From DASWID01 sp049682815 (lineage in GTDB: Bacteria; Desulfobacterota_D; UBA1144; Nemesobacterales; CSP1-2), in assembly GCA_049682815.1 (NCBI GenBank), contig JBAUII010000124.1, positions 21,645 through 85,644 on the forward strand: 64,000 bases of DNA, read 5' to 3'. This document shows, one piece after another, positions 8,571 through 16,809 of this stretch. Under the pieces are notes generated by a model. The model was not told where the DNA came from and searched no databases. It saw nothing but the letters and a program-made list of their open reading frames with translations. Each line of letters opens with the position of its first letter. Position 1 is the stretch's first letter. The translations under genes and the position numbers were made by a program.

Positions 8571-9578
8571 ATGACGAAACTTCCCATTTCCGTGATCATC
8601 CTTACTTATAACGAAGAAAAAAATATCGAAGCCTGTCTAAAAAGTGTAGCAGGCTGGGTAAAGGAAATATTCGTGGTAGATTCGTATTCGACCGACAGGA
8701 CATTAGATATTGTAGGAAATTATACCGACAACGTATTTCAACATAGCTTTGAAAACTATTCTAAACAGAGAAATTGGGCGTTAAGAAATTTACCCATAGA
8801 GACAGAGTGGGTACTAAACCTGGATTCGGACCATAGGGTCTCTCTTGAACTAAAAAATGAACTTCAGAAGGTCTTTCTGAACGGACTGGATGATAGCTTG
8901 AACGGATTTCTGATAAGCAGAAAAACAATATTTATGGACAAGTGGATAAAACGTGGAGGACACTACCCTGCGTATCATTCAATATTATTCAAGAAAGATG
9001 CTGGATTTTGTGAGGACAGACTATATGATCAACATTTTGTAGTTGAAGGAGAATTAAAATATCTAGCAGGTACTGTAATCGATATAATAACGGACTCGTT
9101 AACTAATTTTATCCATCGGCACAACAAATGGGCTACTTTTGAAGCGATGGAGTTTCTCACAAAAGAAAGCATTAGTAGTGAGAAAAAAATTAAGCCGGAT
9201 ATATTAGGACATGCAATACAAAGGAGGCGCTTTTTAAGAACTAGTTATAATAGACTTCCATTATTTGTCAGGCCCTTTTTGTATTTTACTTACAGGTATT
9301 TTTTTAGGCTCGGTTTTCTTGAAGGAAGAGAGGGGTTAATATTCCACTTTTTACAAGGCTTTTGGTACAGGTTTTTAGTTGATGCAAAAATATACGAGAT
9401 CCAGAAAAGAGCTAAGGTGGAAAATAGGAATGTAAGTGATGTGATTTATGAGTTGTACGGGATTGAGGCTGGGAGAGGAGGAGAGGGAATAAGGGGGGGA
9501 GAAGAAGAAATTAGAGATTCATGGAGATGGGAAAAGAGGAGATTAGAGATTCATAGAGACTATAAAAATAGAGACTAG
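8571..9578 (+). CDS. Glycosyltransferase family 2 with a repeat-derived C-terminal tail
   Basis: The GT-A domain is clear: ISVIILTYNEEKNIEACLKSV at the start, VVDSYSTDRT near residue 35 and the metal-binding LDSD near 84-87. The layout resembles WaaE/KdtX-type lipopolysaccharide core glucosyltransferases. The final ~35 residues (AGRGGEGIRGGEEE, then EIRDSWRWEKRRLEIHRD) are translated from the GAGATTAGAGATTCATGG-type repeat at 9510-9581, so the natural end is probably near residue 300 and the tail was acquired when the repeat moved in. Confidence 0.88.
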   Translation: MTKLPISVIILTYNEEKNIEACLKSVAGWVKEIFVVDSYSTDRTLDIVGNYTDNVFQHSFENYSKQRNWALRNLPIETEWVLNLDSDHRVSLELKNELQKVFLNGLDDSLNGFLISRKTIFMDKWIKRGGHYPAYHSILFKKDAGFCEDRLYDQHFVVEGELKYLAGTVIDIITDSLTNFIHRHNKWATFEAMEFLTKESISSEKKIKPDILGHAIQRRRFLRTSYNRLPLFVRPFLYFTYRYFFRLGFLEGREGLIFHFLQGFWYRFLVDAKIYEIQKRAKVENRNVSDVIYELYGIEAGRGGEGIRGGEEEIRDSWRWEKRRLEIHRDYKNRD

Positions 9579-9581
9579 AGA
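9510..9581 (+). repeat. 72-bp direct repeat, left copy
   Basis: This 72-base stretch begins ATTAGAGATTCATGGAGATG and is identical by eye to 10025-10096. The two copies flank the four-helix-bundle gene at 9598. The left copy lies inside the 3' end of the GT2 gene. Confidence 0.85.
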
Positions 9582-9597
9582 CTAGGAGATTAAGAGA

Positions 9598-9975
9598 TTG
9601 GGGAATATAAAGAGTTTCGAAGATCTTGATGTTTGGCAGGAAGGCAAAAAATTAGTTCTAAAGACTTATGTGCTTACTAATGATTTTCCGAAGGAAGAAG
9701 CTTACGGTATGACTTCACAGGTAAGGAGAGCAGCGTTGTCTATACCAGCAAATATTGCTGAGGGGTTTGGCCGTTACCATTTCATGGACAAAGCGAAGTT
9801 TTATCTAAATGCTAGAGGTTCTCTGTATGAACTAAAGAGTCATCTATTAATAGCGAGGGAACTGGGTTTTATTAAAGATGGAATACAGAATGATGTTTTT
9901 CAAATAATTGAGGATCTGGGTTTGAGAATTAATAATTTGATTGGTAAAACGAGGAGTATGAAGGATAGAGATTAG
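9598..9975 (+). CDS. Four-helix bundle protein (S23 / 23S rRNA intervening-sequence type)
   Basis: A 125-residue helical protein. The signature IKSFEDLDVWQEGKKLVLKTY at the start, then YGMTSQVRRAALSIPANIAEGFGR and LYELKSHLLIARELGFI, is diagnostic of the S23/four-helix-bundle family first found in 23S rRNA intervening sequences. The start codon is TTG inside the repeat array; no ATG is available near the conserved N-terminus. The gene sits between two identical 72-bp purine-rich direct repeats and looks like a mobile cassette. No rRNA is nearby and its cellular function is unknown. Confidence 0.9.
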   Translation: MGNIKSFEDLDVWQEGKKLVLKTYVLTNDFPKEEAYGMTSQVRRAALSIPANIAEGFGRYHFMDKAKFYLNARGSLYELKSHLLIARELGFIKDGIQNDVFQIIEDLGLRINNLIGKTRSMKDRD

Positions 9976-9984
9976 AAGATTGGG

Positions 9985-10213
9985 GAATAGAATAAGGAGA
10001 TTCATTGAGATTAAAAGAATAGAGATTAGAGATTCATGGAGATGGGAAAAGAGGAGATTAGAGATTCATAGAGACTATAAAAATAGAGACTAGAGATTGG
10101 GAAACTGAAAGTTTCCTTAGTCTCAATTAATCTCAACAAGTCTCAATTTAGTCTCGTATAGTCTCTCTAGTCTCATAATCTCAAGAAATCTCAAATAGTC
10201 TCATGTAATCTCT
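9985..10213 (+). repeat. Purine-rich array, central hairpin and pyrimidine-rich array
   Basis: From about 9985 to 10098 the plus strand repeats GAGATT, GAGACT and GATTAG units, including the right copy of the 72-bp repeat (10025-10096). A small hairpin GGAAACTgaAAGTTTCC follows at 10099-10115. Then the complementary pattern appears (TAGTCTCAATTAATCTCAAC and similar) up to the end of the vapC gene. The whole is an imperfect palindrome that could fold into a long hairpin. A similar array lies at 11028-11262. Confidence 0.85.
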
Positions 10214-10666
10214 CTATTTCCCCTTTGCCTTGGACTTACTAAATAAACCCTTAGGATCGAGGCGTTTAATATCTTCGATATAGTCAAAATGAGTATCTGG
10301 AGAGATTATCTGAGTTAAGCCATTATTATGCATCACTGCAATATGAATTTCATCTCTCGCTGTAACACCTTTGGGAGCATATTGCTCGAAGAGCTTGACT
10401 GCAAGGCGAATGTCGTCGGGATAGATAGGATAGATCCTGGGCATTATAGTAAGCAGGTTATTTGCCATAGTAACAGCGATTTGCCATTCCCTTATGGCTC
10501 CATAGCGATACAAGACTTCCTGGATGATTTCGGTATCTATGGCAACATCCATGCGCCCCTCGGCGATCTCAGTCATAATCCAGGCGCAAGACTTTTTATA
10601 GGTATGGTTCTGTCCCGCCGCATACATGGGCACGCTGACGTCCAAAAAGAATTCACCATTATTCAT
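10214..10666 (-). CDS. vapC: PIN-domain toxin, VapC-like
   Basis: A 150-residue PIN-domain ribonuclease. The acidic set is visible: Asp9 in FFLDVSVPMY, Glu50 in TEIIQEVLYRY, Asp105 in ARDEIHIAVM and Asp124/Asp128 in SPDTHFDYI. These residues bind divalent metal in PIN nucleases. The first 8 bases overlap the end of the upstream ribbon-helix-helix gene, the standard VapBC layout. Both genes lie between purine-rich repeat arrays. The predicted target is RNA (tRNA in characterised VapCs), but the substrate here is unknown. Confidence 0.88.
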   Translation of the reverse strand: MNNGEFFLDVSVPMYAAGQNHTYKKSCAWIMTEIAEGRMDVAIDTEIIQEVLYRYGAIREWQIAVTMANNLLTIMPRIYPIYPDDIRLAVKLFEQYAPKGVTARDEIHIAVMHNNGLTQIISPDTHFDYIEDIKRLDPKGLFSKSKAKGK

Positions 10667-10943
10667 TCAGGGCGCCTTTTATAATGTCCGCTTCCATTTC
10701 CTGCCAGTCGGCCACAGGTGCCTCTAAGGAGAGTAAACTCTTTAGCGCTTTCTTTCGCTGTTCAAGAAGTGTCTTTTTAAAGTACTCTTCTTCGATTGCC
10801 TTACGAATAAGAACACTGATTGGTTTCCCTTCTTCTTTGGCTGTGCGAAGAAGCATCTCATACTGCTCCTCGGTTAGAACCGTTTGAACCCGTTTGGTAT
10901 AAGCGGAGCTGATTCTTTGCTTGTGCTTTGTTTTAGTTTTCAT
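10659..10943 (-). CDS. vapB: Ribbon-helix-helix antitoxin, VapB-like
   Basis: A 94-residue protein with a basic N-terminus followed by KRVQTVLTEEQYEMLLRTAKEEGKPISVLIRKAIEE, the beta-strand/helix/helix pattern of CopG/Arc-type DNA-binding antitoxins. The C-terminal part (FKKTLLEQRKKALKSLLSLE) should wrap the toxin. It precedes vapC with an 8-base overlap. Such antitoxins normally bind their own promoter, which would lie in the AT-rich stretch 10944-11010. Confidence 0.85.
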   Translation of the reverse strand: MKTKTKHKQRISSAYTKRVQTVLTEEQYEMLLRTAKEEGKPISVLIRKAIEEEYFKKTLLEQRKKALKSLLSLEAPVADWQEMEADIIKGALNE

Positions 10944-11027
10944 ATCATCATTATCCGGTAGTATGAAATAGGTATTGTATATATGATACTACGAAATTGC
11001 GTAATGACAAGGGGGGGATGAAAAGAT

Positions 11028-11262
11028 TTGAGATTAGGAGACTGGAGATTATAAAGATTGAGATTGGAGACTACAAAAAACAGAGACTGGGAGATTAGGA
11101 GATTGGGGAAGAAAGGATTGGAGATTCATGGAGATTGGGAGATTGGGGGAAGAGATTGGAGATTATAAAGATGGAGATTAGGAGACTACAAAAAACAGAG
11201 ACTGGAGACTGCAAGTGTTTACTAGTCTCCTTAGTCTCAATTAATCTCAACAAATCTCAATA
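11028..11262 (+). repeat. Second purine/pyrimidine repeat array
   Basis: The plus strand repeats GAGATT, GGAGACT and GATTGGGG units from about 11028 to 11215, including a doubled segment GGAGACTACAAAAAACAGAG. It then turns into the complementary pattern CTTAGTCTCAATTAATCTCA (near 11226), which also occurs in the first array near 10117. The two arrays bracket vapBC. There are no spacers of constant length, so this is not a CRISPR. Confidence 0.85.
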
Positions 11263-11267
11263 ACAAA

Positions 11268-12992
11268 ATGCTAATACTTGGCATCAATGCATATCATGGT
11301 GATTCTTCGGCCTGTTTAGTTGATGATGGGAGGCTTGTGTGTGCTATTGAAGAGGAAAGAATCAGGAGGATAAAGCATTGGGCTGGACTTCCTACTGAAT
11401 CTATTAAATGGTGCTTGGAGTATGCAAATATAGCTATTAAGGACGTTGACCATATTGCTGTATCGAGAAATCCCTCGGCTCACCTTCACAAGAAGATCTT
11501 AAGGGTACTAAAAAATACACCTAGGTTAGGTTTTCTTAAGAGCAGGCTGCAGAATGCTTCAAAGATAAAGGATATTAGAACTTCCATCGCCGAAGACCTT
11601 GGAATTAATCCTTCAAATATAAAAGCCAAGGTACACAATGTTGAGCACCATCGGGCTCACCTGGCAAGTACTTATTTTGTATCTCCTTTTGACAAAGCTC
11701 TTTGCGTCTCCGTCGATGGCTTTGGAGATTTTTTAAGCGCAATGAGAGGTAAGGGTGAAGGGAATAAGATCGATCTTTTTGATTGGGTCGAGTATCCGCA
11801 TTCCTTAGGAATTTTTTACACAGCTTTTACTCAATTCTTAGGATTCTGGAAATATGGGGATGAGTATAAGGTGATGGGGCTTTCTGCTTTTGGTGAAGCG
11901 ATTTATTTAAATGAGATGAAAAAGATAGTGAGACTTAGAGATAATGGCTTATTTGAGCTCGATACGTCCTTCTTTCGTCATGATAAGGAAGGGGTTGATA
12001 TGCTATGGGAAGACGGGAGTCCCGTGTTGGGAAGAATTTTTTCCGATAAGTTAGTCGAAACTTTTGGAAAGCCAAGAGAAAAAGAGGAAGAAATGACCAA
12101 GCATCATCAGGATATTGCTGCATCAGTGCAGGCTGTGTACGAAGATGCCTTCTTTCACATGTTGACCGACGCATACCAAAAGACAGGAATAGATAAAATT
12201 GCCCTTGCCGGCGGATGTATTCAGAATTCACTGGCGAATGGAAAGATATTCGAGAGGACTCCATATAAAGAGATTTACATTCCTCCTGCTTCCCACGATG
12301 GCGGAACTGCGGTAGGCGCTGCATTTTGGGTATGGAACATGACAATTGAAAGGAGTAGAGATTTCATAATGAAGAGCCCATATTGGGGACCCGAATTCTC
12401 AGAATTGGAGATAGAAGAGATTTTACGGAAAAAGGATGTGAAGTTTGAAAAGTTGAATGACTTCACGCTGTTCAGAAGAACTGCGAAGGACATCGCCGAT
12501 GGGAAAATTGTAGGATGGTTTCAAGGAAGGAGTGAATGGGGACCAAGGGCTCTAGGGAACAGGAGCATTCTCGTAGACCCGAGAAGGAAAGAAATGAAGG
12601 ATATCTTGAATGAAAGAATAAAAAGGAGAGAAAGTTTTAGACCCTTTGCTCCTTCGGTAATTGAGGATTTTGTATCTGAGTGGTTTGAGCAATCATCTCC
12701 TGTTCCGTTTATGGAAAAGGTGTACGCCATAAGGCCTGAAAGAGGAAAATTTATTCCTGCGGTCGTTCATGTCGATGGCACAGGTAGACTTCAAACTGTT
12801 TCAAAAGAAATGAACCCAAAGTATCATAAGCTGATAGAAGAATTCTACCGACAGACCAAAGTTCCCGTTGTTCTTAACACCTCATTTAATGAAAATGAAC
12901 CTATAGTGAATACTCCACTCGATGCTTTTGAATGTTTTTCGAAAGCAAATATGGATGTTCTTGTCATGGGTAACTATTATCTAACAAATTAA
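11268..12992 (+). CDS. Carbamoyltransferase, NodU/CmcH family
   Basis: A 574-residue protein, the usual length for the family. The N-terminal actin/HSP70-like domain has LGINAYHGDSSACLVDDGRL and EEERIRRIKHWAG, with the histidine-rich VEHHRAHLAST near residue 126 and SVDGFGD near 146. The C-terminal YrdC-like domain shows WFQGRSEWGPRALGNRSILVDPR near 417. These enzymes transfer carbamoyl from carbamoyl phosphate to a sugar hydroxyl. In this context it should decorate the surface polysaccharide. Its ATG follows the pyrimidine-rich repeat directly, so the promoter region may have been altered. Confidence 0.93.
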   Translation: MLILGINAYHGDSSACLVDDGRLVCAIEEERIRRIKHWAGLPTESIKWCLEYANIAIKDVDHIAVSRNPSAHLHKKILRVLKNTPRLGFLKSRLQNASKIKDIRTSIAEDLGINPSNIKAKVHNVEHHRAHLASTYFVSPFDKALCVSVDGFGDFLSAMRGKGEGNKIDLFDWVEYPHSLGIFYTAFTQFLGFWKYGDEYKVMGLSAFGEAIYLNEMKKIVRLRDNGLFELDTSFFRHDKEGVDMLWEDGSPVLGRIFSDKLVETFGKPREKEEEMTKHHQDIAASVQAVYEDAFFHMLTDAYQKTGIDKIALAGGCIQNSLANGKIFERTPYKEIYIPPASHDGGTAVGAAFWVWNMTIERSRDFIMKSPYWGPEFSELEIEEILRKKDVKFEKLNDFTLFRRTAKDIADGKIVGWFQGRSEWGPRALGNRSILVDPRRKEMKDILNERIKRRESFRPFAPSVIEDFVSEWFEQSSPVPFMEKVYAIRPERGKFIPAVVHVDGTGRLQTVSKEMNPKYHKLIEEFYRQTKVPVVLNTSFNENEPIVNTPLDAFECFSKANMDVLVMGNYYLTN

Positions 12993-13051
12993 GTAATAAG
13001 TAAGATTTTATTTGGATTTCTTATTAGTTCTCGAATGTTTGAGATTCTCTA

Positions 13052-13408
13052 ATGAAAGTCATTAATTTTTCTAAAATAAGCAACAGAAGCTTGACTGGAA
13101 AACTTCTCAGATTTCCGCTCAAATTGATTCCGCGTGGTTGTACAACAATAATCATTCAGGGTAATAACAGAGGCTACAGATGGGTAGTTGGAAGTTGTGT
13201 TCATGGCTACTGGTTTGGAAGTTATGAGTTTTTCAAAGAAGAAGCTATTTCCTCTCCTTTAAAAGAAGGTATGGTTGCCTATGATATTGGTGCTCATGCG
13301 GGTTTTTACAAGTTGCTGTTTGCAAGGCTTTGTGGTGTTCGTGGATTTGTGTATGCATTTTAACCAGCAGCATAGTTTAACAGACCGGTAACGAGAAAGA
13401 GGGCGTAG
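13052..13408 (+). pseudogene. Truncated FkbM-family methyltransferase
   Basis: The first 103 residues are a close relative of the intact gene at 14838: ISNRSLTGKLLRFPLKLIP, YRWVVGSCVHGYWFGSYE and VAYDIGAHAGFYK match it position by position. The frame ends with TAA at VYAF, where the relative continues VYAFEP. Past the stop the same frame reads PAA, a TAG, then FNRPVTRKRA and another TAG at 13406. Two thirds of the gene are missing and the next gene starts at once. It is a truncated, mutated paralogue. Confidence 0.8.
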
Positions 13409-13409
13409 T

Positions 13410-14126
13410 TTGGTACAAACTAGGCTTCAAAAATCTTTTGATCCTTTCAAAAAATATACTCCAAGATGGGTTCATAATCCCATTAGAAGTCTATTAACCG
13501 CAATTATTGGCCCAGTCCTTTTTGGATATAGAACTGGGTATTTCTTAAGTTGCTTTAAAATGAAAGCGGTTTCTAAAAATGGTGAACCAATACCATGGTA
13601 CACATACCCATGCATAGATTTTCTGAAGTATCGCTCTTACGAGGACAAATACGTTTTGGAATTTGGTGGGGGACAATCAACCATATGGTGGGCTAAGAGA
13701 GCAAAAAAAGTTATTACCCTGGAAGGGGATAGGGAATGGTATGAAAAAATTAAAACTTCTATACCTGATAACGTAGATCTGGAATACGTATCTATGGAAA
13801 ATAAAGATATAAATGTTTCACAGGTCAAAACGGTTTTAGAAGCCAAACAAAACTCTAAGTATGATGTGATTGTTATTGATGGATTATTCAGGTATGAAAT
13901 GATTGAAATCGCACTCACTCTAATGAAAGATGAAGGACTGATTATCTGTGATAATGCTGAAGGGTTTGGTTTGTACGAAGGATTCAAGAAGAGTGGCCTG
14001 AATCGCGTTGACTTCTTCGGAAACGCTCCAGGAGTGGTGCTTCCTCATGCGACTTCAATATTTTTCAAATCATCGTCATTTGCTTTTAGCTCAAAACATC
14101 CAATTCCAGTGCTGGCAAAAGAATAG
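13410..14126 (+). CDS. SAM-dependent methyltransferase-like protein
   Basis: A 238-residue protein with a class I methyltransferase core: YVLEFGGGQSTIWWAKRAKKVITLEGDREWYEKI near residues 85-118 (motif I and the acidic end of strand 2) and YDVIVIDGLFRYEM near 152, followed by LIICDNAEG. The same layout occurs in the gene at 19064, so the two are related. The start codon is TTG at 13410; an ATG at 13561 would cut off the N-terminus. The substrate is unknown, probably a polysaccharide component. Confidence 0.7.
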   Translation: MVQTRLQKSFDPFKKYTPRWVHNPIRSLLTAIIGPVLFGYRTGYFLSCFKMKAVSKNGEPIPWYTYPCIDFLKYRSYEDKYVLEFGGGQSTIWWAKRAKKVITLEGDREWYEKIKTSIPDNVDLEYVSMENKDINVSQVKTVLEAKQNSKYDVIVIDGLFRYEMIEIALTLMKDEGLIICDNAEGFGLYEGFKKSGLNRVDFFGNAPGVVLPHATSIFFKSSSFAFSSKHPIPVLAKE

Positions 14127-14209
14127 TGAGCAATCCTCACTATTCACGATCTTCACATTCACGCTAATTGCAGCCAAATTTGATTTGACTAACGAGAAAT
14201 TTTGATATC

Positions 14210-14754
14210 ATGGGTCAGGCTGATCTAAGTAAATATGACAACTCCTGGTATAGACCGGGCGACGTGTTGAAACGGACCGTGTGGTATTAGGTGAGCATCT
14301 TTTTTTTAAGAGTTCATTGCCTTTCCCGTCTCTGTTTAAGAAACTCCTGCTTACTTTACTCGGGGCAGAGCTAGGGAACGGAGTAGTCATCAAACCAAGT
14401 GTTAATATTAAGTATCCCTGGTTCCTTAAAATCGGAGACAACGTATGGATAGGTGAAGAGGTCTGAATTGACAACCTGGCATACGTAACTTTAGTCAACA
14501 ATGTCTTTCTGTCGCAGGGCGCTCTTATGCTGACCGGCAATCACAACTATAGAAAAGAGACTTTTGATTCAATTACCGATCGTATTACGGTTGAGGATGG
14601 CGTTTGGGTAGGCGCAAAAGCTGTTGTATGCCCCGCTGTTACACTGGGTTCTCATTCGGTTATGTCGGTTGGAAGTGTGGTAAGTAAAAATACGGATAAT
14701 TACGGTGTTTACCGAGGTATCCATGCAGAACTTGTGGGTCAGAGACTAATATAG
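14210..14754 (+). pseudogene. wcaF: WcaF-type acetyltransferase with frameshift and nonsense mutation
   Basis: The ATG at 14210 begins ADLSKYDNSWYRPGDVLKRTVWY, the standard start of WcaF-like left-handed beta-helix acetyltransferases. At about 14285 one base is missing (TATTAGG where TATTTAGG is expected) and the frame moves to LGEHLFFKSSLPFP, VVIKPSVNIKYPWFLKIGD and WIGEEV. A TGA at 14464-14466 then stands where the family has tryptophan (VWIDNLA). The rest is open to 14754 with hexapeptide repeats (VEDGVWVGAKAVVCPAVTLG). Two lesions make it a pseudogene for O-acetylation of a sugar. Confidence 0.85.
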
Positions 14755-14837
14755 TTGGCCTTCATCCCCGCTTTACAAATTAATAGAAGAGTTCCTCACA
14801 ACCATGAATTTTAGTTTCTCACCTAAATCCAATCTCA

Positions 14838-15581
14838 ATGCCGACTATCGATATTTCCAGAATAAGCAATCAAAGTCTTTTGGGAAAGTTTTTAAGGCTG
14901 CCTCTAAAGCTTATTCCTAAAACTTTGAAGCTGAAAGTCTTACAAGGAGTTAACAAAGATTACAGATGGGTTGTCGGGAGCGGCGTTCATGGATACTGGC
15001 TGGGTGTTTATGAGCTTTATAAGCAGAGAGCCATTTCTGCATGCTGCACCCAAGGGATGGTAGCTTATGATGTAGGTGCTCATGCGGGTTTTTATACCAT
15101 GATGCTCGCAAGACTCTCCGGAAAGGAAGGCCGGGTTTACGCATTCGAACCAAACGCTTTAAATCTACGCTACTTAAAAACTCATTTAGAAATCAACAAT
15201 ATCAACAATGTTACTATCTTACCGATTGCCCTGGGACAGGATACAGGCTATACGTTTTTTAATGAATCCGGAAATTCGTCAACCGGCCATGTAACCGCTA
15301 GTCGGACAACCGTAATGGTTCTTCTAGACAGCATCGATAGCCTAATTGACAAAAAACTGATCGAACCTCCGAATATAATTAAGATCGATGTGGAAGGTGC
15401 GGAGCTCGATGTTTTGCGCGGCGCAGGGGCTGCTATAAGAACGTATCATCCGATAATATTCGTCGCAATCGATAATCATGACAATAAAGATTATATATAT
15501 GACTTTCTTAAAGATATGGGCTACGCTATCGATTGCCTGGATAACAACCCTTACGAGATCAAGGCTTTTAAAGAAAGTTAA
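14838..15581 (+). CDS. FkbM-family methyltransferase
   Basis: A full-length 247-residue FkbM methyltransferase. Motif I is VAYDVGAHAGFYTMMLARL at about residues 75-93, the acidic strand-2 end is VYAFEPNALNLRYLKTH, and the C-terminal signature is IIKIDVEGAELDVLRGA near 177. It is a paralogue of the broken gene at 13052. The stop is followed directly by the ATG of the GT2 gene at 15582, so the two are coupled. Predicted role: O-methylation of a polysaccharide sugar. Confidence 0.88.
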   Translation: MPTIDISRISNQSLLGKFLRLPLKLIPKTLKLKVLQGVNKDYRWVVGSGVHGYWLGVYELYKQRAISACCTQGMVAYDVGAHAGFYTMMLARLSGKEGRVYAFEPNALNLRYLKTHLEINNINNVTILPIALGQDTGYTFFNESGNSSTGHVTASRTTVMVLLDSIDSLIDKKLIEPPNIIKIDVEGAELDVLRGAGAAIRTYHPIIFVAIDNHDNKDYIYDFLKDMGYAIDCLDNNPYEIKAFKES

Positions 15582-16328
15582 ATGAAGGTCTCCATAATAT
15601 CCGTAGTCTATAACAACGCTCAATACATCGAGGATTGTATCAAGAGCGTGGCAAGTCAGAGCTACAAGAATCGCGAACACATAGTGGTTGACGGAGGATC
15701 TACAGACGGGACTCTGGAAGTAATCGAAAAACACCGGGAGAAAATTACAAAGTGGGTAAGCGAGCCTGACGATGGCATATATTTCGCGCTGAATAAAGGA
15801 ATTAGCATGGCCACTGGAGATGTCGTTGGGTTCTTGCATTCAGATGATTACTATGCTAGCCGAGATGTGCTTGAGAAGGTTGCTAACGCTTTTATTGATC
15901 ATGACGCGGAAAGTCTATACGGTGACCTGGTTTACATCAGTAAAAGCGGCAAGAGAATTCTTAGATACTGGAAATCAGGCAATTATAGAAAAGGCATGGT
16001 TAAATGGGGCTGGATGCCTCCTCACCCAACATTCTTTGTTAAGAGGGAGGTTTACAAAAGACATGGAGGTTTCAATACGAATTTGAGGGTCGCTGCCGAC
16101 TACGAGCTGATTTTAAGATTCCTAGGAAAACATAGCATTTCTACCCATTATTTACCCGAAGTTCTGATAAAAATGAGGATCGGTGGCAACAGCAACAAGA
16201 GCATACAAAATTTGATCAGAAAATCGAAAGAGGATTTCCAGGCCATGAAGGATAACGGCCTGCCCGTTCCAATAGCCGCACTATTTTACAAAAACTTTTC
16301 GAAGCTCCCTCAATTTTTTATAAGATAA
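15582..16328 (+). CDS. Glycosyltransferase family 2 (WcaE-like)
   Basis: A 248-residue GT-A enzyme: VSIISVVYNNAQYIEDCIKSV at the start, VVDGGSTDGTLEVIEKH near residue 36, SEPDDGIYFALNKGI near 61 and GFLHSDDYYASRDV near 82 as the metal-binding region. The SEPDDGIYFALNKG segment is typical of colanic-acid-type GT2 enzymes such as WcaE. It starts immediately after the FkbM gene. The sugar it transfers is unknown. Confidence 0.9.
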   Translation: MKVSIISVVYNNAQYIEDCIKSVASQSYKNREHIVVDGGSTDGTLEVIEKHREKITKWVSEPDDGIYFALNKGISMATGDVVGFLHSDDYYASRDVLEKVANAFIDHDAESLYGDLVYISKSGKRILRYWKSGNYRKGMVKWGWMPPHPTFFVKREVYKRHGGFNTNLRVAADYELILRFLGKHSISTHYLPEVLIKMRIGGNSNKSIQNLIRKSKEDFQAMKDNGLPVPIAALFYKNFSKLPQFFIR

Positions 16329-16809
16329 AAATTTATCTTTGCTTTACCGGTATTGTGTCCTTTAACCAGTGAATTTCCTGTTGGTTGCTAGAGAGAGTTT
16401 CATTGGATTGTGAATAAAATATTAATTGGATATTCCTAATTTCTATTCTTTCTTTGTCTTGATACAAAGAAACAAAAATCAAGGCTGTCCCGTTGGTGTC
16501 ATTCCCGCGGACTTTTAGCGGGAATCCATGCTTTTACCTCTGGATCCCCGACTACTTATTTCGAGCATGACAACAGGGACTGAATCCCAGTTAAGCCTGT
16601 ACCCGTTGGTCCCATTTCGTCTTTGCGAGGAGTTTTGTCCCGAAACCAAACCCCTCTTTTGTCCACCGTTTTAGTTTGCTTCGTTCCCTTTGACCTGGCT
16701 CAGAATATGAACATGAATAAAAATGAACTCAAAATGACATGCTTTCTTAGATTCATTTTTTGTCGATGGCAAGGTCAAAGAGATCCAAGACGTAATCGGG
16801 GAGGTTATC
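16329..16809 (+). repeat. Gene-free stretch with REP-like repeat fragments
   Basis: No convincing gene. Near 16365-16395 the sequence (CAGTGAATTTCCTGTTGGTT) resembles the left end of the element at 63791. At 16501-16525 there is a hairpin ATTCCCGC/GCGGGAAT with a 9-nt loop. At 16618-16648 lies TTTGCGAGGAGTTTTGTCCC, a degraded copy of the GTCATTGCGAG...CGAAGCAATCT repeat found also at 46280, 48552 and 63838. A GGGAGG ribosome binding site stands just before the ATG at 16810. Confidence 0.6.

Noticed and set aside
9985..11262. CRISPR array
   Set aside because: The repeats are short, purine-rich and irregular, with no spacers of constant length and no cas genes nearby.
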